From assembly GCA_037157565.1 (NCBI GenBank), contig JAZHRO010000002.1, forward strand, positions 76,558,001 through 76,622,000: a stretch of DNA of 64,000 bases, read 5' to 3'. This DNA comes from Thalassia testudinum (lineage: Eukaryota > Streptophyta > Magnoliopsida > Alismatales > Hydrocharitaceae). This document shows, in pieces, positions 32,119-44,553 of this stretch. The stretch's first letter is position 1, and each line of letters opens with the position of its first letter. The translations under genes and the position numbers were made by a program. The notes under the pieces were generated by a model. It did no database searches, was not told the DNA's origin, and worked only from the letters and a program-made list of their open reading frames with translations.

Positions 32119-33629
32119 TTCTCATTAGAGAGATCCCCATTGGCCTTGCAGCCCACATATTCAACCATAATGGAATTAGCAATACATTGCTCCTCAATAG
32201 GAGGCAAGGACTCCTTCCTTCTCAACATGTATGGAGATCTACCCACACCTCTTTTTTTATTTGAACCACTGCCATACTGCAAATCAGCAGGAATAGCAAG
32301 TTGCATCTGGACTGGCTCTTTAATCAACAAATCCTTCCCTGTCCTTCCCACTACCATACTGCAGTTCATCTCAGAATCTGCCATTGGAGTCTCAGCAGCC
32401 TCCAAACAGCAGTCCTCTTTGACAATCATGGCTTGACTGCTATCAGCAACAGAAACATCATCCCCCATCTGATGTTCCTCAGCCATGGCATAGTGACAGT
32501 CCTTCCGCTTTTTGGTTTCAGGAGCATCAACAAGAGGAGTGCGTCCACATCTGTCACTCTGATTTCTCTCCTCACTGTTGGTTCCAGACTTCATTTTATT
32601 CTCAGACGACTTATCTTGACCACATTCAGCCTGCCCAAACACCTATCCAAGAGCAGCAAGTCTAACAAGCCAAGAAGTGCCCCCACATCTGATTGTGATC
32701 GAATTAGGAATTGAGCCAGCATTTGTAACTTCTACCTCGACTTTTAGAGACCTAATATCCCCCTCTCCAATCAAAAGTTCAGAACCATCACAGATTGAAG
32801 CAAAACCTGCTAACATTTTAGAGACAACCCCCTTTAGCCGCAAGTGCAGTGGCAGACCATAGATCTCAAGGAGAATCCTCCTGGAGGTCACTCTTTGTGG
32901 AGGGCGCTCAGACAGAGCCCCATCAAATGGGGAGACCATTCTCCAAATCACACTGACTTCTTTGAAATTACTTGAGCGAAACCTCAATCGTTCCACATCT
33001 AGCATACCCAAACCATACACCAAGAAGCGAGACTGGGATAACATGGCTATCTTCCAGCCAGTAGAAAAAAGATCCAGGGAACATACCAGATTCTGAAACA
33101 TTGCCATTGACGGCCTGCCTGCCATGATCTCTCCAATCAGAGCACCTCTCAGTGTGATCTCTGCAGTCGAGATCTCCTCCGAAGATGGGATCTCAACTTC
33201 AATTGTGTGGCTACCCAGAGTCGGCGGCGAATGAGCTTCATTCTTGACCCTCTAGACAGGATGCGAGACTGTCCTCTGAGACTGCCAAGAAATCCTCCTA
33301 GGGCACGACTCACGCTTGTGCCCTTCACTCCTGCATTCCAAGCAAATCAGGGGGTTTTTACAAATCGCTGCCACATGCCCCCTTCGTCTGCATCTGAAGC
33401 AAAGAACCTCTCCATTCTTTCTCCTCCAGGAGCGTCTTCGAGCATTTTCAGATGACCTAAAGAACCTCTCCTGCCAAATCCGCTCCCTTCTCCTCCAAGC
33501 CCTCGATCTCCACGTCCTCCATTCACCTTCTGCTCCAACCCTAGACGGCTCCGCCCCATAGCCGCCCTCCGCCCAACGTCGATCGCCCTCCTCCCGCCTT
33601 CGCCCCATTTCAAAAAAAGTCCCTCCCAA
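32115..33629 (-). pseudogene. LINE G ORF1: CCHC zinc-knuckle RNA-binding protein
   Basis: One continuous minus-strand frame broken by two TAG codons (33252-33254 and 32643-32645). Two CCHC knuckles lie near the N-terminus (CFRCRRRGHVAAIC and CLECRSEGHKRESC, about 33309-33400). They are followed by a region with FLVYGLGML and RILLEIYGLPLHL, resembling the DUF4283 domain of plant LINE ORF1 proteins, then a charged tail with NKKRGVGRSP. Zinc knuckles before this domain is the less usual order. It would bind LINE RNA as a chaperone. Confidence 0.78.
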
Positions 33630-33630
33630 C

Positions 33631-35028
33631 AGGAAAATTCTACTCTAGAAAGCAGGAAAGAGGAATGGGAGAGAGAAATTATCCTCCTCAATGATTGCTT
33701 GGAGGACGACGCCTGGAAGACGAAGGACGGAGTGGGAAGAAGGGGGTCGAGGCAGGAAGAACTAGAACAGGGCAGCACGTCATTGTTGTAGCAGGATTCG
33801 CTTCCGAAATGGGGCTGAAAATTTAACTTTATCTCTCGAGGAGCATCCCGAGTGTGGGATAGGCTTCTCTTGAGCTTTGGAGAGGGAGAGAAGAGAAGGG
33901 ATGAGAATTTCGTATGAAGGGGGTCTCCTTTCATAATTGTAAGGAGTGAGGGCAATTTCGTCATTTTATGTTGAAAATCATTAATTTAAGACCTTTAGTG
34001 ATAGACAAATCCGTCACTAAAGGACTGAACGTGGTCGTAGTGGGCGACACGCGCGCGCCCACTCGTCTCCCTGAGATCAACGCTTATCCACGATCTCTCA
34101 ATCTCGGCCGTTCGATCGTGAGATCGAACGACTAAGAATGCATCCCCACCCGCCTCAACTACGTGCCTCATCGCATGCCATGAGGCATTTCCTTGCCACG
34201 TCGGATGGAGCATGTATCTGATTGGGTGCGCACGGCCACCCGATCTCGATCGTGCGGTCAATAGCACTCGCTCATCTGGCTTAATCGAAGTGCTACGCGG
34301 ATTCGATCCCACATCTTGAGGTGGCTGAGCAAATTATCCACTACGCTGCACACGTGGATGGGTGAGCGGTGTGTTTACGTGGTGCACGATTTGGATCGTT
34401 GGATTGAGATCCAACAGTCAAGGTAGCATCCTCCTTTGGCTTCAGAAGATGAAGGCACCAATCTGAGATCCATTCTCAGCCATTGGATCTTGATCCAACG
34501 GCGGAGAGGCATTGGCACTAGAGGCTTCAGCGGTTGCATGCGGCCAGTTGGGCGGCCGAGATAGTGCCATGTGGCACCATCTTGGTCATCCATCTTCTGG
34601 GTGATGTAGATGGTGCCACGGGTATCGGATTGAGTTGATTTTTGCACCGTTAGGCTGCGATCGTCAATCCGAATCCATTCGTGTGGTTGGATTTGTCGTC
34701 TGAAGTGTGGATCAACACCATATTGGCCCTTGATCTTCTAGGGTTCCTCAGTCTCTATCTAATGCTACGGATATCCGATTAGGGCAATCTTGGAGTCGTT
34801 GAACTCCAACCATCACCTTGATTAGATCTGTATTGTTGGATCTTCAATCCGAGGCCTTGATAAAAAGTTGCCCTGTCCCTGAACATAAAAGGTGATAATT
34901 GACCTCCATTTTATTCAGACTAATCTAAATGCAAGATGATGCATGCTATGCAATATCTATAGTATGTAACGCAATTCTATGCTTAAGAACATGCAGACAT
35001 TTTATGTAATATAAACATGTTTACATCA
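33631..35028 (-). repeat. Element F 3' LTR, right piece (U3 side)
   Basis: Begins with the right copy of the LINE target duplication (33631-33641) and ends TTTACATCA. Total LTR length without the LINE is about 1723 bp. The TATA box is decayed (TATGAAAGG, 33927-33935). It holds the CCTTTAGTGA...TCACTAAAGG hairpin (33991-34022) and a CGTTCGATC-GTGA-GATCGAACG hairpin (34109-34130). Confidence 0.85.
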
Positions 35029-35065
35029 CACCTCCATGCCTATCTTTTGCTAGTCCCTAGTAAAA
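35029..35065 (-). promoter_or_regulatory. F 3' polypurine tract with hairpin
   Basis: In element sense the hairpin TTTTACTAG-GGA-CTAGCAAAA (35045-35065, one mismatch) precedes GGCATGGAGGTG abutting the 3' LTR. Confidence 0.7.
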
Positions 35066-36234
35066 ACTACATGCTATTTATAAAAGAATTAGGTTGGATT
35101 ATTTGGGCATAAGTTATTTTCAACATTAAGAAAATGTCTACTTAGGATCTAAACTTTCAGAGACACAACAGTGCCTAGGTATTTGCCAAAATGTAGATCG
35201 CCTCATGCCCTCACCTTATTCAAAGAAAATTTTCTTTTCTCTTTTTCTTCTTTTTTTTTTTTGATTTTTGAGTTTAAGGTTAAACAATGGCTTTCTACGG
35301 TCATTCAACTCACCCAAGATTTGATGAGAACCCTAAGTTCTAAGCATCTTTTGTGAATGTGATAGACTCTTTGATCAGCAATTAGAACGAACTTCGGGTT
35401 TCTACGGCTCTAGGTGACCTTAAAAAGAGAGTTCTACCTAAAGGTGTATCTTTACAACCGGTAGCTTTCTCCTTACTTTTATTTTTATGGGGTCAACACA
35501 AGGGTGAATCCAGTGTATATCTCTCCAGTTTATTCTACTTCTCTGCTTTCTTCCTAAGTGTTTTGGGGATTTTCAGTGCATTTCTTGAACTGGGTTCTGG
35601 ACAATCGGTCGATGAGCTGTTACCACCGACAACTTGTCAGCCATACTCGTGCAGCGAAGTGTGGCTTTTCTTTTATTTTTGTTTTCTCCTTTTCTTTTTC
35701 TTTTTTTTTTTAAGTAGGTGGCTTCCCTGGTCTAAGATTTACCTAAAGGCAGCAAAAAGAGAATGGTCCAGTGATTGGGCTCTGGACAACCAACCTATGG
35801 GCTGTTACCTACGATAACTTGCCAGGCATATCACCCTAGAAGGTTCATTAGCTACCCAATTTCTGTTAAATCGTCGATCAACAAGTCAGTGAAAAAAAAG
35901 TGTGTAGATGATTAAGGCTCAAAGTTCCCTCAAAGCAGAGGGTGGGTTGATAAGTTGTGTACTTATCACCCTAACTTATTTACTTAAATTACAATAGAAT
36001 TAAGATGGCGATGAGTCAAAAAATAAATCCACATTTTAGTGGATACACGAGCCAATTAAGTCCAAAGACTTGAAGGGTCTTTGTGTTCATATCCTAATGT
36101 AATGTTTCCTTAGATTGAAAAGTCCTAATGTCCAAATATTCCTTCCAAATTCAATTTTTTTTATGTATATATAAGAAGAGAAATACAATTTACAAGAATT
36201 CCACAAAGTTGACAAAATGATTCAAAAATGAATC
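35066..36234 (-). other. F 3' non-coding domain
   Basis: 1.17 kb without a gene and without the env-like frame found in some Athila elements. It contains a duplicated motif TGGGTTCTGGACA...GCTGTTACC...ACAACTTG at 35591-35645 and 35776-35830. The domain is conserved in H (43215-44386) and C (58906-60112). Confidence 0.65.
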
Positions 36235-36270
36235 CACCCCCCATGCTTAGCTCATGCAATGTCCACATTG
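36235..36270 (-). promoter_or_regulatory. F internal polypurine module
   Basis: Hairpin CAATG-TGGA-CATTG (36257-36270) then GCATGGGGGGTG (36235-36246) in element sense, about 130 bases past the integrase stop. Confidence 0.65.
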
Positions 36271-36403
36271 AGAAAAAAGAGACATGAAAGAAAGGGTAGA
36301 GTATGAAAGATATCACCTGAATATAAAGCTCAGGTCAGCTTTGTGTCATATGTACAATTGCTTAGTTTAATGCCGTCAACTAGGCGAAGTCCAGCCAAAG
36401 AAA

Positions 36404-37635
36404 TCACAATATGGCTAGAGCAATCGTGTCCGAGATGGATTCTGGAAGAGTACGGTCCATAATAGGCTTCAAACATTGACTGTTGACTTTAAATGTATTA
36501 CTCGTCTTTAGGTCAAAGATTTGAATGGCTCCATTTGGAAAAATCTGGTTGATAATGAACAGGCCATTCCATTTAGATCTAAGTTTTCCAGGAAAGAGCT
36601 TAAGTCGAGAATCGAATAACCAGACCTTTTGGTTTGGCTCAAAGCTCTTATAGAAAATCAATTGATCATGTAGAGCTTTGGTCCGAGCCTTGTAGATCTT
36701 GGCATTCTCATATGCACCATTTCTAAGCTCTTCCAACTTAGATAGTTGGAGTTTCCTGGTCTTCCCAACTAAGTTCAGATCTAAATTACATTGCTTGATC
36801 GCCTAGAACGCCCTATGTTCAATCTCTACAGGTAGATGACATGCCTTTCCATACACCAAATGAAACAGAGACATGCCGATGGGCATTTTATATGCTGTGT
36901 GGTAGGCCCAAAGAGCGTCCTCAAGCGTTTGAGTCCAGTCCTTGTGATTAGGCCTAACAGTTTTCTGCAGAATATTCTTGATCTCTTAATTGGAGATCTC
37001 AGCCTGTCCATTCATCTGGGGATGGTAAGGTGTGGGGATTCGGTGATTAACCCCGTATTTGGCCAACAAATTCCGAATCGGGCATTAGTAAAATGAGTGC
37101 CACCGTCACTGATGATGGCCCTTAGAATCTCAAACCTGCTAAAGATATTTTTCTTGACAAAATCGATGACCACCTTGTGGTCATTGGTTCGAGTGGGAAT
37201 CGCCTCAATCCATTTGGACACATAATCAACAACAACAAGAATATACTGATGTCCAAATGAAGGGAGAAAGGGTCCCATGAAATCGATGCCCCAAACATCG
37301 AAGATTTCGATAGGAAGAATTGGGTTTAGGGGCATCATATCTCTCTTAGTTATGCTCCCGAGTGCCTGACATCAAGAACATGACCTTGAGAAATCCTGGG
37401 CATCCTTAAATAAAGACAGCCAATAGAAGCCAGATTGCAAAATCTTTGCAGCCATCTTTCTCCCGGAGAAATGTCCACCACATGTAGATGCATGGCAGAA
37501 CTCGAGTATACTGTTGAATTCATTCTCTGGAACACATCAATGAATAATTTGATCAGAGCTGATGTGGTACAGTTCAGGGTCCTCCCAGAAGTAGTATTTG
37601 TCCTCAGATTTAAGTCTATCTCGTTGTTGCTTGGT
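36404..37635 (-). pseudogene. Element F integrase
   Basis: Athila-type Ty3/gypsy integrase: [12 protein letters not shown] (first Asp), [14 protein letters not shown] (second Asp) and the C-terminal EELRNGAYENAKIYKARTKA, then FEPNQKVWLFDSRLKLFPGK. Several frameshifts split it and the zinc-binding N-terminus lies in a different frame from the core. It is complete and better preserved in H. Confidence 0.85.
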
Positions 37636-39065
37636 TCAATCTTGGGGGATTTGACCAACGGCCAAATAATTAACAATGTCAGCAAACCACGGGGTTTGGA
37701 TACCTGAAACTGCAAGGATAGCTTCCGAAAAAGTATCAATAATCGGGACATCCGAACGAGAAGAATCACTTAAAAGTCTCAACAAATGATCCACCACCAC
37801 ATTTTGTACCAATTTTATCCTTGATTTCAAGATCAAATTCTTGAAGCAGAAGAATCCAATGAATAAGCTGAGGTTTGGCATCATTTTTGGCCAAGAGATG
37901 TCTCAAGGTCTAGTGGTCGGTATAAATGATGACATAAGACCCTAAGAGGTAAGCCCTGAATTTTTTCAAAGTAAATACTATGGCTAGTAATTCCTTTTCA
38001 GTAACAGTGTAATTTCTCTGGGCTTCATCCAGAGTTTTACTAGCGTAGTAGATGACAGAGGGCTTCCTGTCAATTTTCTGACCCAAAACAACCCCGATCA
38101 CGTAATCAGAAGTGTTGGCCATGATCTCAAAAGGGGCTATCCAAATCAGTGGTTGCAACACTGCAGCACAAGTGACTGCCATTTTTAGGAAATCAAATGC
38201 CTTACAACATGATTCGTCAAAAACAAACGGCATTTCTTTGGCAAGAAGATTGCTCAAAGGACGAGCAACCTTCGAGACATCCTTGATGAATCTTCTGTAG
38301 AACCCCACATGACCAAGAAATGATCGAATTTGTTTAACAGATGTGGGAGGAGGAAGTTTAGCGATAGCATCAACCTTAGCTTTATCCACTTCAATTCCCC
38401 GTTTAGAGATTACATGACCCAAGACGATGCCTTCTTGTGTCATGAAATGACTCTTTTCCTAGCTAAGGACCAATCGCATTTTGATGCATCGCTTAAGAAT
38501 CATTTCTAGATTAGGCAAACAAGAGTCAAACGATTCTCCAAAAAATAGAGAAATCGTCCATGAAGATTTCCATAAACTCTCCCACAATGTCAGAGAATAT
38601 GGGTAACATACACCTTTGAAAAGTCACAAGTGCATTGCATAAACCGAAAGGCATCCTACGGAAAGCAAAGGTTCTGTAGGGACAGGTGAAAGTAGTTTTT
38701 TCCTGATCCTTGGGATGGATAGGAACTTGGTTGTATCCCGAGTAGCCATCAAGAAAATAGAAGTACTTCTGCCTGGCTAGTCTTTCCAAGATTTGATCAA
38801 TGAAAGGCAAGGGGAAATGATCCTTTTTTTTGGCCGTGTTCAGCTTCCTGTAATCAATACAAACCCTCCAAGAGGAAGCTGAATGGGTTGTGATAGATTC
38901 TCCTCTCTCGTTTGTCACAACGGTAATCCCGGCCTTCTTAGGAACAATCTGCATGGGACTTACCCAGGGACTATCCAAGATTGGATAAAAAATTCCTACA
39001 TCGAGCCACTTAATGATTTCCTTTTTGACCACTTCTCGCATATTTGGATTTAATCTCCTCTGCAT
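37636..39065 (-). pseudogene. Element F reverse transcriptase and RNase H
   Basis: RT contains [49 protein letters not shown] and catalytic FMDD at 38553-38564. It then shows the connection LPPPTSVKQIRSFLGHVGFY and RNase H (KPSVIYYASKTLDEAQRNYT). A frameshift just after FMDD (about 38540) and later frame changes break it. A TAG (39066-39068) sits immediately before MQRRLNP and is shared with H. Confidence 0.87.
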
Positions 39066-39068
39066 CTA

Positions 39069-40019
39069 GCGAGAAGAGCGAGATCCATCTTCCAAGAATA
39101 TTCTATGATTGCAGTAAGATGGCTCGATCCCCCTAAGGTCATGAATGGTCCAACCAATTACCTCCTTATGTTCCTTCAGGACCTTGATCAATTTAATCTC
39201 CTGCTCCTTTGTTAATTTAGCACTGATAATCACAGGGAGCATCTTCTGTGGTCCTAAAAATTGATATTTTAAATTCTCAAGCAATGGTTTCAGTTCAAGC
39301 TGGGGCGGGTTGATGATTGAAGGTAAGGAAGATGCTGAAGATTCATCAAGAAGAAGAGATTGAGAGTGAACAAAATCAATAACCTCTTCAGAAGATGGCA
39401 GGTCTGCCATAGAGGGTTGCGGGTCCAATTCATCATCAAAGGAGGAACTTTCAATTGAAGAAACCATCAAACAAGTTTCAATGTTCACATTATCCTCCTC
39501 AAGTTCCTCAATGAATCCACAATCCTTAAATTTATTAATCTCCTTAAAAATATCCAATTTCATTCATTAATCCCCAAAGGCGATTTCCATGCTACCGCTT
39601 TCACAGTTAATGTTGGCCTTAGCGGTAGCCAGGAACGGACACCCCAGAATGATGGGCATGTTCCTCAAATTTTTTTAACATCCATGTCAAGGACAAGGAA
39701 ATCTACAGGAAAATATAAATCCTTGACCTTAACTATAACATCTTCAATAACACCTCGCGGATTTGTGACCGAATGGTCCACTAACTGTAGCGTTACAGAA
39801 GTCGGCCAAAGTTCACCTAATCCAAACTTCTCGTAAAGAGAAGTCGGAATTAGGTTGATGGATGCACCCAGATCCAGAAGTGCTCTATCAAATGCGTAAT
39901 CTCCAATGACATAAGAAATCAATGGAGCACCTAGATCTCTCTTTTTCTGAGGGAGGTGGTGCAGGATAACAGAACTAGCCTGCTCGAAGAGTACCACCTT
40001 CCTAGGAACAGATTCGCTC
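39069..40019 (-). pseudogene. Element F protease and linker
   Basis: Protease with LLDLGASINLIP (39850-39890) and LPQKKRDLGAPLISYVIGDY, then an acidic linker with SSIESSSFDDELDPQPSM and LELKPLLENLKYQFLGPQK. The reading frame is interrupted between 39563 and 39665. Aspartic protease would process the Gag-Pol polyprotein. Confidence 0.82.
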
Positions 40020-41503
40020 TACTTACGCTTTTGTGTACATAAATCCTTTAAAAATCTTGCATAAGTCGATATATGCTTGATAGCATCAAGGAGTAGGATA
40101 TTGATCTCAACATTCTTAAAAATATTCAGAAGCTCCTCATTGCTATCAACAGACTTCTTCTTCTTTGATTTGATCAAAGCTTCAGGAAAAGGAACATGAG
40201 TCAGATCTTTGGAATTAGGTTCCTGAGCCTTGATTTCTTCTCCAGAATTCTCCTTTCTCTCCTCAGGTTCTTCAAGATTCGGTATATTAGAATAGTGTGG
40301 TTGTGGATCCTGAGTCTACTTACCACTCCTCAAGGTAATAGAATTTGCAGATGCATAAGAGTTTGGGTCTTGGGGAGGGTTCGGAAAGATTGGAGGGGCT
40401 TGATTAGCCAAGAATTATTGATGTGCAGAAGAAGAAGAGGAAGGACCCTGCTCAACAACCTGAGCATGTGCATGTGGGTCCTTCTGATTTCCGTACCCGT
40501 GGGCTTGGTTGCCTAGATTCAGAATATTTTGCAGGTTGGGTACTGGTTGGGATGGTAGAGATCCGGGTTGACGAGAGTTATCTATGAGCCCGATCTACAA
40601 GTTGTCCAATGAGGTTTTCATTTGCTGCATGAGCTGGACCATGGATCCTTGCATCTCTACCATTTACCGGTTCAAATCAGCCTGCCCTATGGGTTGACGA
40701 GCATTCCAAGCTGGCTGATTGACCTGATTTGGGGGCAATTGAGTATACACATGATCTTGACCCATTGGTCATTGCGGAGCATAGTTGCTGGGTCGAAATT
40801 GGGTCTGTTGCCCAGGGTTTTTCCTAGAGAAGTTAAGGTGGTTTCTCCAACCCAGATTATAAGCATTAGAGTAGGGGTTGGATCTAACGTTCTCCTGTAC
40901 AGCACAGACATCCTCATAGGTGAGGATGGAGAGAAAGAAAGGGAAGGATCAGAAAAACTGGGATCAAAGCCCTAGTTTAGAACCCTTAGGGTTTCGAATA
41001 ATGTTGACTCATAGGTTGATCCATATCGAGTTGATTCACGAACTCCAATCTAGAAGGAGCTCGCGAAGAATGGAATCTCGAATTCTGGGATTGATTGGAT
41101 CGAGAGTTATTCATAGAAATTCCAGCCATCCACTCTTCCATTCTCTTAGCAACCAAGTCCACCTTACCAAGTTTGTTACAAATCAATTCCATATCAAATG
41201 AATGAGAGTCATGGACTTCATTAACATTTGATCTAGGCTGCTGGGACCGGTTAAAAGTACCCATGAAGGCATGATTGATTGAATTCTTGCCCATTTCCTC
41301 AAATAAATCATGCGCACTATCTGCGTCTTTGTTGAGGAAATTGCCTCCGCAAGAAACATCCATGTGATTTCTGAGTTGCTTAATCAACCCATGGTAGAAG
41401 ATCTACACGAGTTGCCATTTCGACACCTCATGGTGTGGACACCTCCACAATAGGTCCAGGAATCGCTCCCAGGCCACATGAAACTACTCCCCCAGCCGTT
41501 GGG
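40020..41503 (-). pseudogene. Element F gag, distal part
   Basis: Middle and C-terminal gag: GGNFLNKDADSAHDLFEEM, MELICNKLGKVDLVAKRMEE and SNAYNLGWRNHL-type region. TGA at 40769-40771 is shared with H (48922-48924). Private stops include TAA 40986-40988 with a neighbouring one-base deletion. Interrupted by H at 41503. Confidence 0.8.
41499..41503. repeat. Target duplication of H, left copy
   Basis: TTGGG before the LTR; CTGGG follows the other LTR (53083-53087), one mismatch. H's own gag shows the uninterrupted sequence ccgttgggtaaag at 49651-49663. Confidence 0.8.
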
Positions 41504-43177
41504 TGTTGAACTTTCGAATTGTTACGCTAACGTGTTTGGTGTTAAAACCTTGTCGTTGTAGCTTGAAAGCGAAGAATTCATGTTCAACAAATAAAATTTA
41601 AACCGAAATTTGAATTCCAGGTCGAACATAGGGAGGCTACGTCGATCTATATTAGCAATTATATTTTTTTTTAGAATTTTTGAAAAGCGAGGCGATATAA
41701 TTACAATGAAACTATCAGACTAAAAGGAAGAGAGAGAGAGAAAGAGAACATGCATTTAGTATTTCAAAATATTTATACAGTCAAACCAAATAAAAATTAC
41801 ACTAGAAAGCGGGAAATCAGCTACACTAGAAAGTAGGAAAATTCTATACTAGAAAAGCTGTAAAGAAGAATGGGAGAGAGAAGTTATCCTCCTCGACGAT
41901 TGCTTGGAGGACAAGCTGGATGGGACAACGCCTGGACGAAGGAGGACAAAGCAGGACGAAGGAGGGCAAAGCAAAAGAACAGGAACGGAGCAGCATGCCA
42001 TCGTCGTCGTGGGATCTACTTCCTAACAGGGACAAAAATTTGGACTTTATCTCGTGAGGAGCATCCCGTGTGTGGGACAAGCTTCTCTTGAGCTTTAGAG
42101 AGGTAGAGAAGAGAAGGAAGGGATGACAATTTCGTGTGGAGGGGGTCTCCTTTTATAGTTGCAAGGAGTGGGGGCAAATTAGTCATTACATCTTTAAAAC
42201 ATTAAATAAGGGGTCTTTAGTGACGGAAAAAATCGTTGCTAAAGCCCCAACGTGGGCATAGTGGGCGCTCCCCACGCGCGCCTCCTCGGCTGCTCACTCT
42301 CAACGCCCGCCGCATGTTTAGCCATCCACAGCCGTCCGATCGTGAGATCAGACAGCTGTGATTGCGCCTTCACCCGCTGCTGTGTGCCCGCCCCAACACG
42401 TGCGATGACGCGTTCCCGCCTCGCGTGAAATAGCGCGTGGCCACTATTGGAAGATCTGAGCTGCCCGATCACAATCCAACGCATGCCCGCTCCCGCTGTC
42501 CCGCACCCTTCGCCCCTTCGTTGCTGCTCGAACTCGCGTCTGCTGCTTGCGATAGCGCCTTCGCCCACTGCGCTACAGAGCATAGATTGTCGCGCAAGCG
42601 TTTTGTGGTGCAGCAATTCATAGCCATTGGATCGAGATCCAACGGTAGAGAGGGAGCAGATGTGGAGGCTTCAATGGATGCATGCAGGCGTTTGGGCTGC
42701 CGAGATGGCGCCACATGGCGCCATCTTGGTCGCCCATCTTCTGGATGTTGTAGATGGTGCCACAGATGTCGGATTGACTCGATTTTTGCGTTGTAGGCTG
42801 CGATCGTCGATCCGAATTCATCGTGCAGTCAGATTTGTCATTTGAAGTGTGGACTTACACCATCCTGGCCCTTGATCTTCTAGGGTTCCCCGGTCACTAT
42901 CTGATGCTACAGATCCTTGATTAGGGCAATCTTAGAGTCATTGAACTCCAATCGTTGCCTTGATCACATCCGTACGGTTGGATCTTCGATTCGAGGCCCC
43001 GATAAAAAGTTTGCCCAGTCCAAGCGCATAAAAGGAGACAATTAACATCCATTTTATTCAAACTACTCTAAATGCAAGATGATGCATTTTATGCAATATT
43101 TATAGCATGCAATGCAATCCTATGCTTAAGAACATGCATAAATAGACATCTTAAGTAGTGTAAATGTGTTTACATCA
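41504..43177 (-). repeat. Element H 3' LTR (1674 bp)
   Basis: TGTTGAAC...TTTACATCA. TATA box 42149-42157 (minus), U5 motif 41619-41637, hairpin CTTTAGTGACG...CGTTGCTAAAG about 42220-42246, hairpin CCGTCCGATC-GTGA 42332-42355, and TTGGATC-GA-GATCCAA about 42628-42643. Confidence 0.9.
42149..42157 (-). promoter_or_regulatory. TATA box of H 3' LTR
   Basis: Reverse complement TATAAAAGG in the conserved CTATAAAAGGAGACC block. Confidence 0.65.
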
Positions 43178-43214
43178 TACCCCCATGCCTATCTTTTGGT
43201 AGTCCCTAGCAAAA
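43178..43214 (-). promoter_or_regulatory. H 3' polypurine tract with hairpin
   Basis: Hairpin TTTTGCTAG-GGA-CTACCAAAA (43194-43214, one mismatch) then GGCATGGGGGTA abutting the LTR, in element sense. Confidence 0.75.
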
Positions 43215-44386
43215 ACTATATGCTATTTGTAAAAGAATTAGGTTGGATTATTTGGGCCTGAGTTATTTTTAATAATTAAGAAATTGTCTACTTAGGATCT
43301 GAACTTTCAAAGACACAATAGTGCCCGAGTATCTGCCAAAATGCAGACCACCTCAAGCCCTCGCCTTATTCAAAGAAAAATTTCTTTTTCTCTTTTTCCT
43401 CTTTTCTAATTTTTTTGGATTTTCAAATTTTAAGGTTTAAAAGTGGCTTTCTACGGCCATTCAACTCACCCAAGATTTGATGAGAACCCTAAGTTTTAAG
43501 CATCTTATTGTGATTGTGATAGACTCGTTGATCGGCAATTAAAATGGACTTCGGATTTCTACGCCTCTAGGTTACCTAAAAAGAATTCTGCCTAAAGGTG
43601 TATCTTTACAACTGGTAGCTTTCTCCCTACTTTTATTTTTTTACGGGGTCAACACAAGGGTAAATCCAGTGTATATCTCCCCGATTTATTCTACTTCTCC
43701 GCTTCTTCCTAAGTGTTTTGGGAATTTTTTTAGTGCATTTACTAAACTGGGTTCTGGACAGCCGGTCGATGAGCTATTACCACCGACAACTTGCCAGCCA
43801 TTCTCGTGCAGCGAAGTGTGGCTTATTTCTTTTTTTCTTTTCTCCTTTTCTTTTTGATTTTTTTTTTTTAAGTAGGTGGCTTCCCTAGTCTAAAGGCAGC
43901 AGAAAGAGAAAGGTCCAGTGACTGGGCTCTGGACAACCCACCTATGGGCTGTTACCCACGATAACTTGCCAGCCATATCACCCTAGAAGGTTCATTAGCT
44001 ACCCAATTTCCATTAGAATCGCTGAACAACGAGTCAGTGCAAAGAAAGTGTGTAGATGCTTAAAACTCAGAAATTCCCTCAAATCAGTGGGTGGGTTGAT
44101 AAGTCTTGTACTTATCACCCAAACTTATTTATTCCAATTACGATAGAATTAAGATGGCGAGGACTCGAGAGACAAATCCACATTTTAGTTGATACACGTG
44201 CTAATTAAGTCCAAAGACCTGAAGGGTCTTTATGTTCAGATCCTAATGTAAAATTTCTTAAGATTGAAAAGTCCTAATGTCCAACTAATCCTTCCTAATT
44301 TTGATTTTTTTAATATATAAATAAGACGAAAAAAAACAAAATTACATGAATTTCACAAAGCTGATCAAATGATTCAAAAATGAATC
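43215..44386 (-). other. H 3' non-coding domain
   Basis: Collinear with F and C 3' domains. Duplicated motif at 43748-43802 and 43923-43975. No env-like or other gene. Confidence 0.65.
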
Positions 44387-44423
44387 CACCCCCCCATGCC
44401 TAGCTGATGCAATGTCCTCATTG
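44387..44423 (-). promoter_or_regulatory. H internal polypurine module
   Basis: Hairpin CAATG-AGGA-CATTG (44410-44423) then GGCATGGGGGGGTG (44387-44400) in element sense, 130 bases past the integrase stop. Confidence 0.65.
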
Positions 44424-44553
44424 AAAAAGAGACATGAAAGAAAGGGTAGAATATGAAAGATGTCACTTGAATATGAAGCTCGTATCAGCCTTGTGTCATA
44501 TGTACAACTACTGAGCTTAATGCCGTCAGCTAGGCGAAGTCCAGCCAAAGAAG

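Larger units (their letters stand above)
20703..33630 (-). mobile_element. LINE G: L1-type non-LTR retrotransposon, interrupted by D
   Basis: Minus-strand LINE with ORF1 (CCHC knuckles), ORF2 (APE endonuclease, RT, zinc-binding tail) and a poly(A) tail seen as poly(T) at 20702-20712. It is flanked by an 11-bp target duplication AGGAAAATTCT (20692-20702 and 33631-33641). Without D it is about 5.1 kb. ORF1 begins almost at the right end, so a little 5' sequence may be missing. It sits in the 3' LTR of F. Confidence 0.9.

Noticed and set aside
43178..44553. Search for an env-like gene after integrase, as in some Athila elements (also F 35029-36403)
   Set aside because: No frame longer than about 70 codons in sense and no transmembrane pattern; the region is non-coding.
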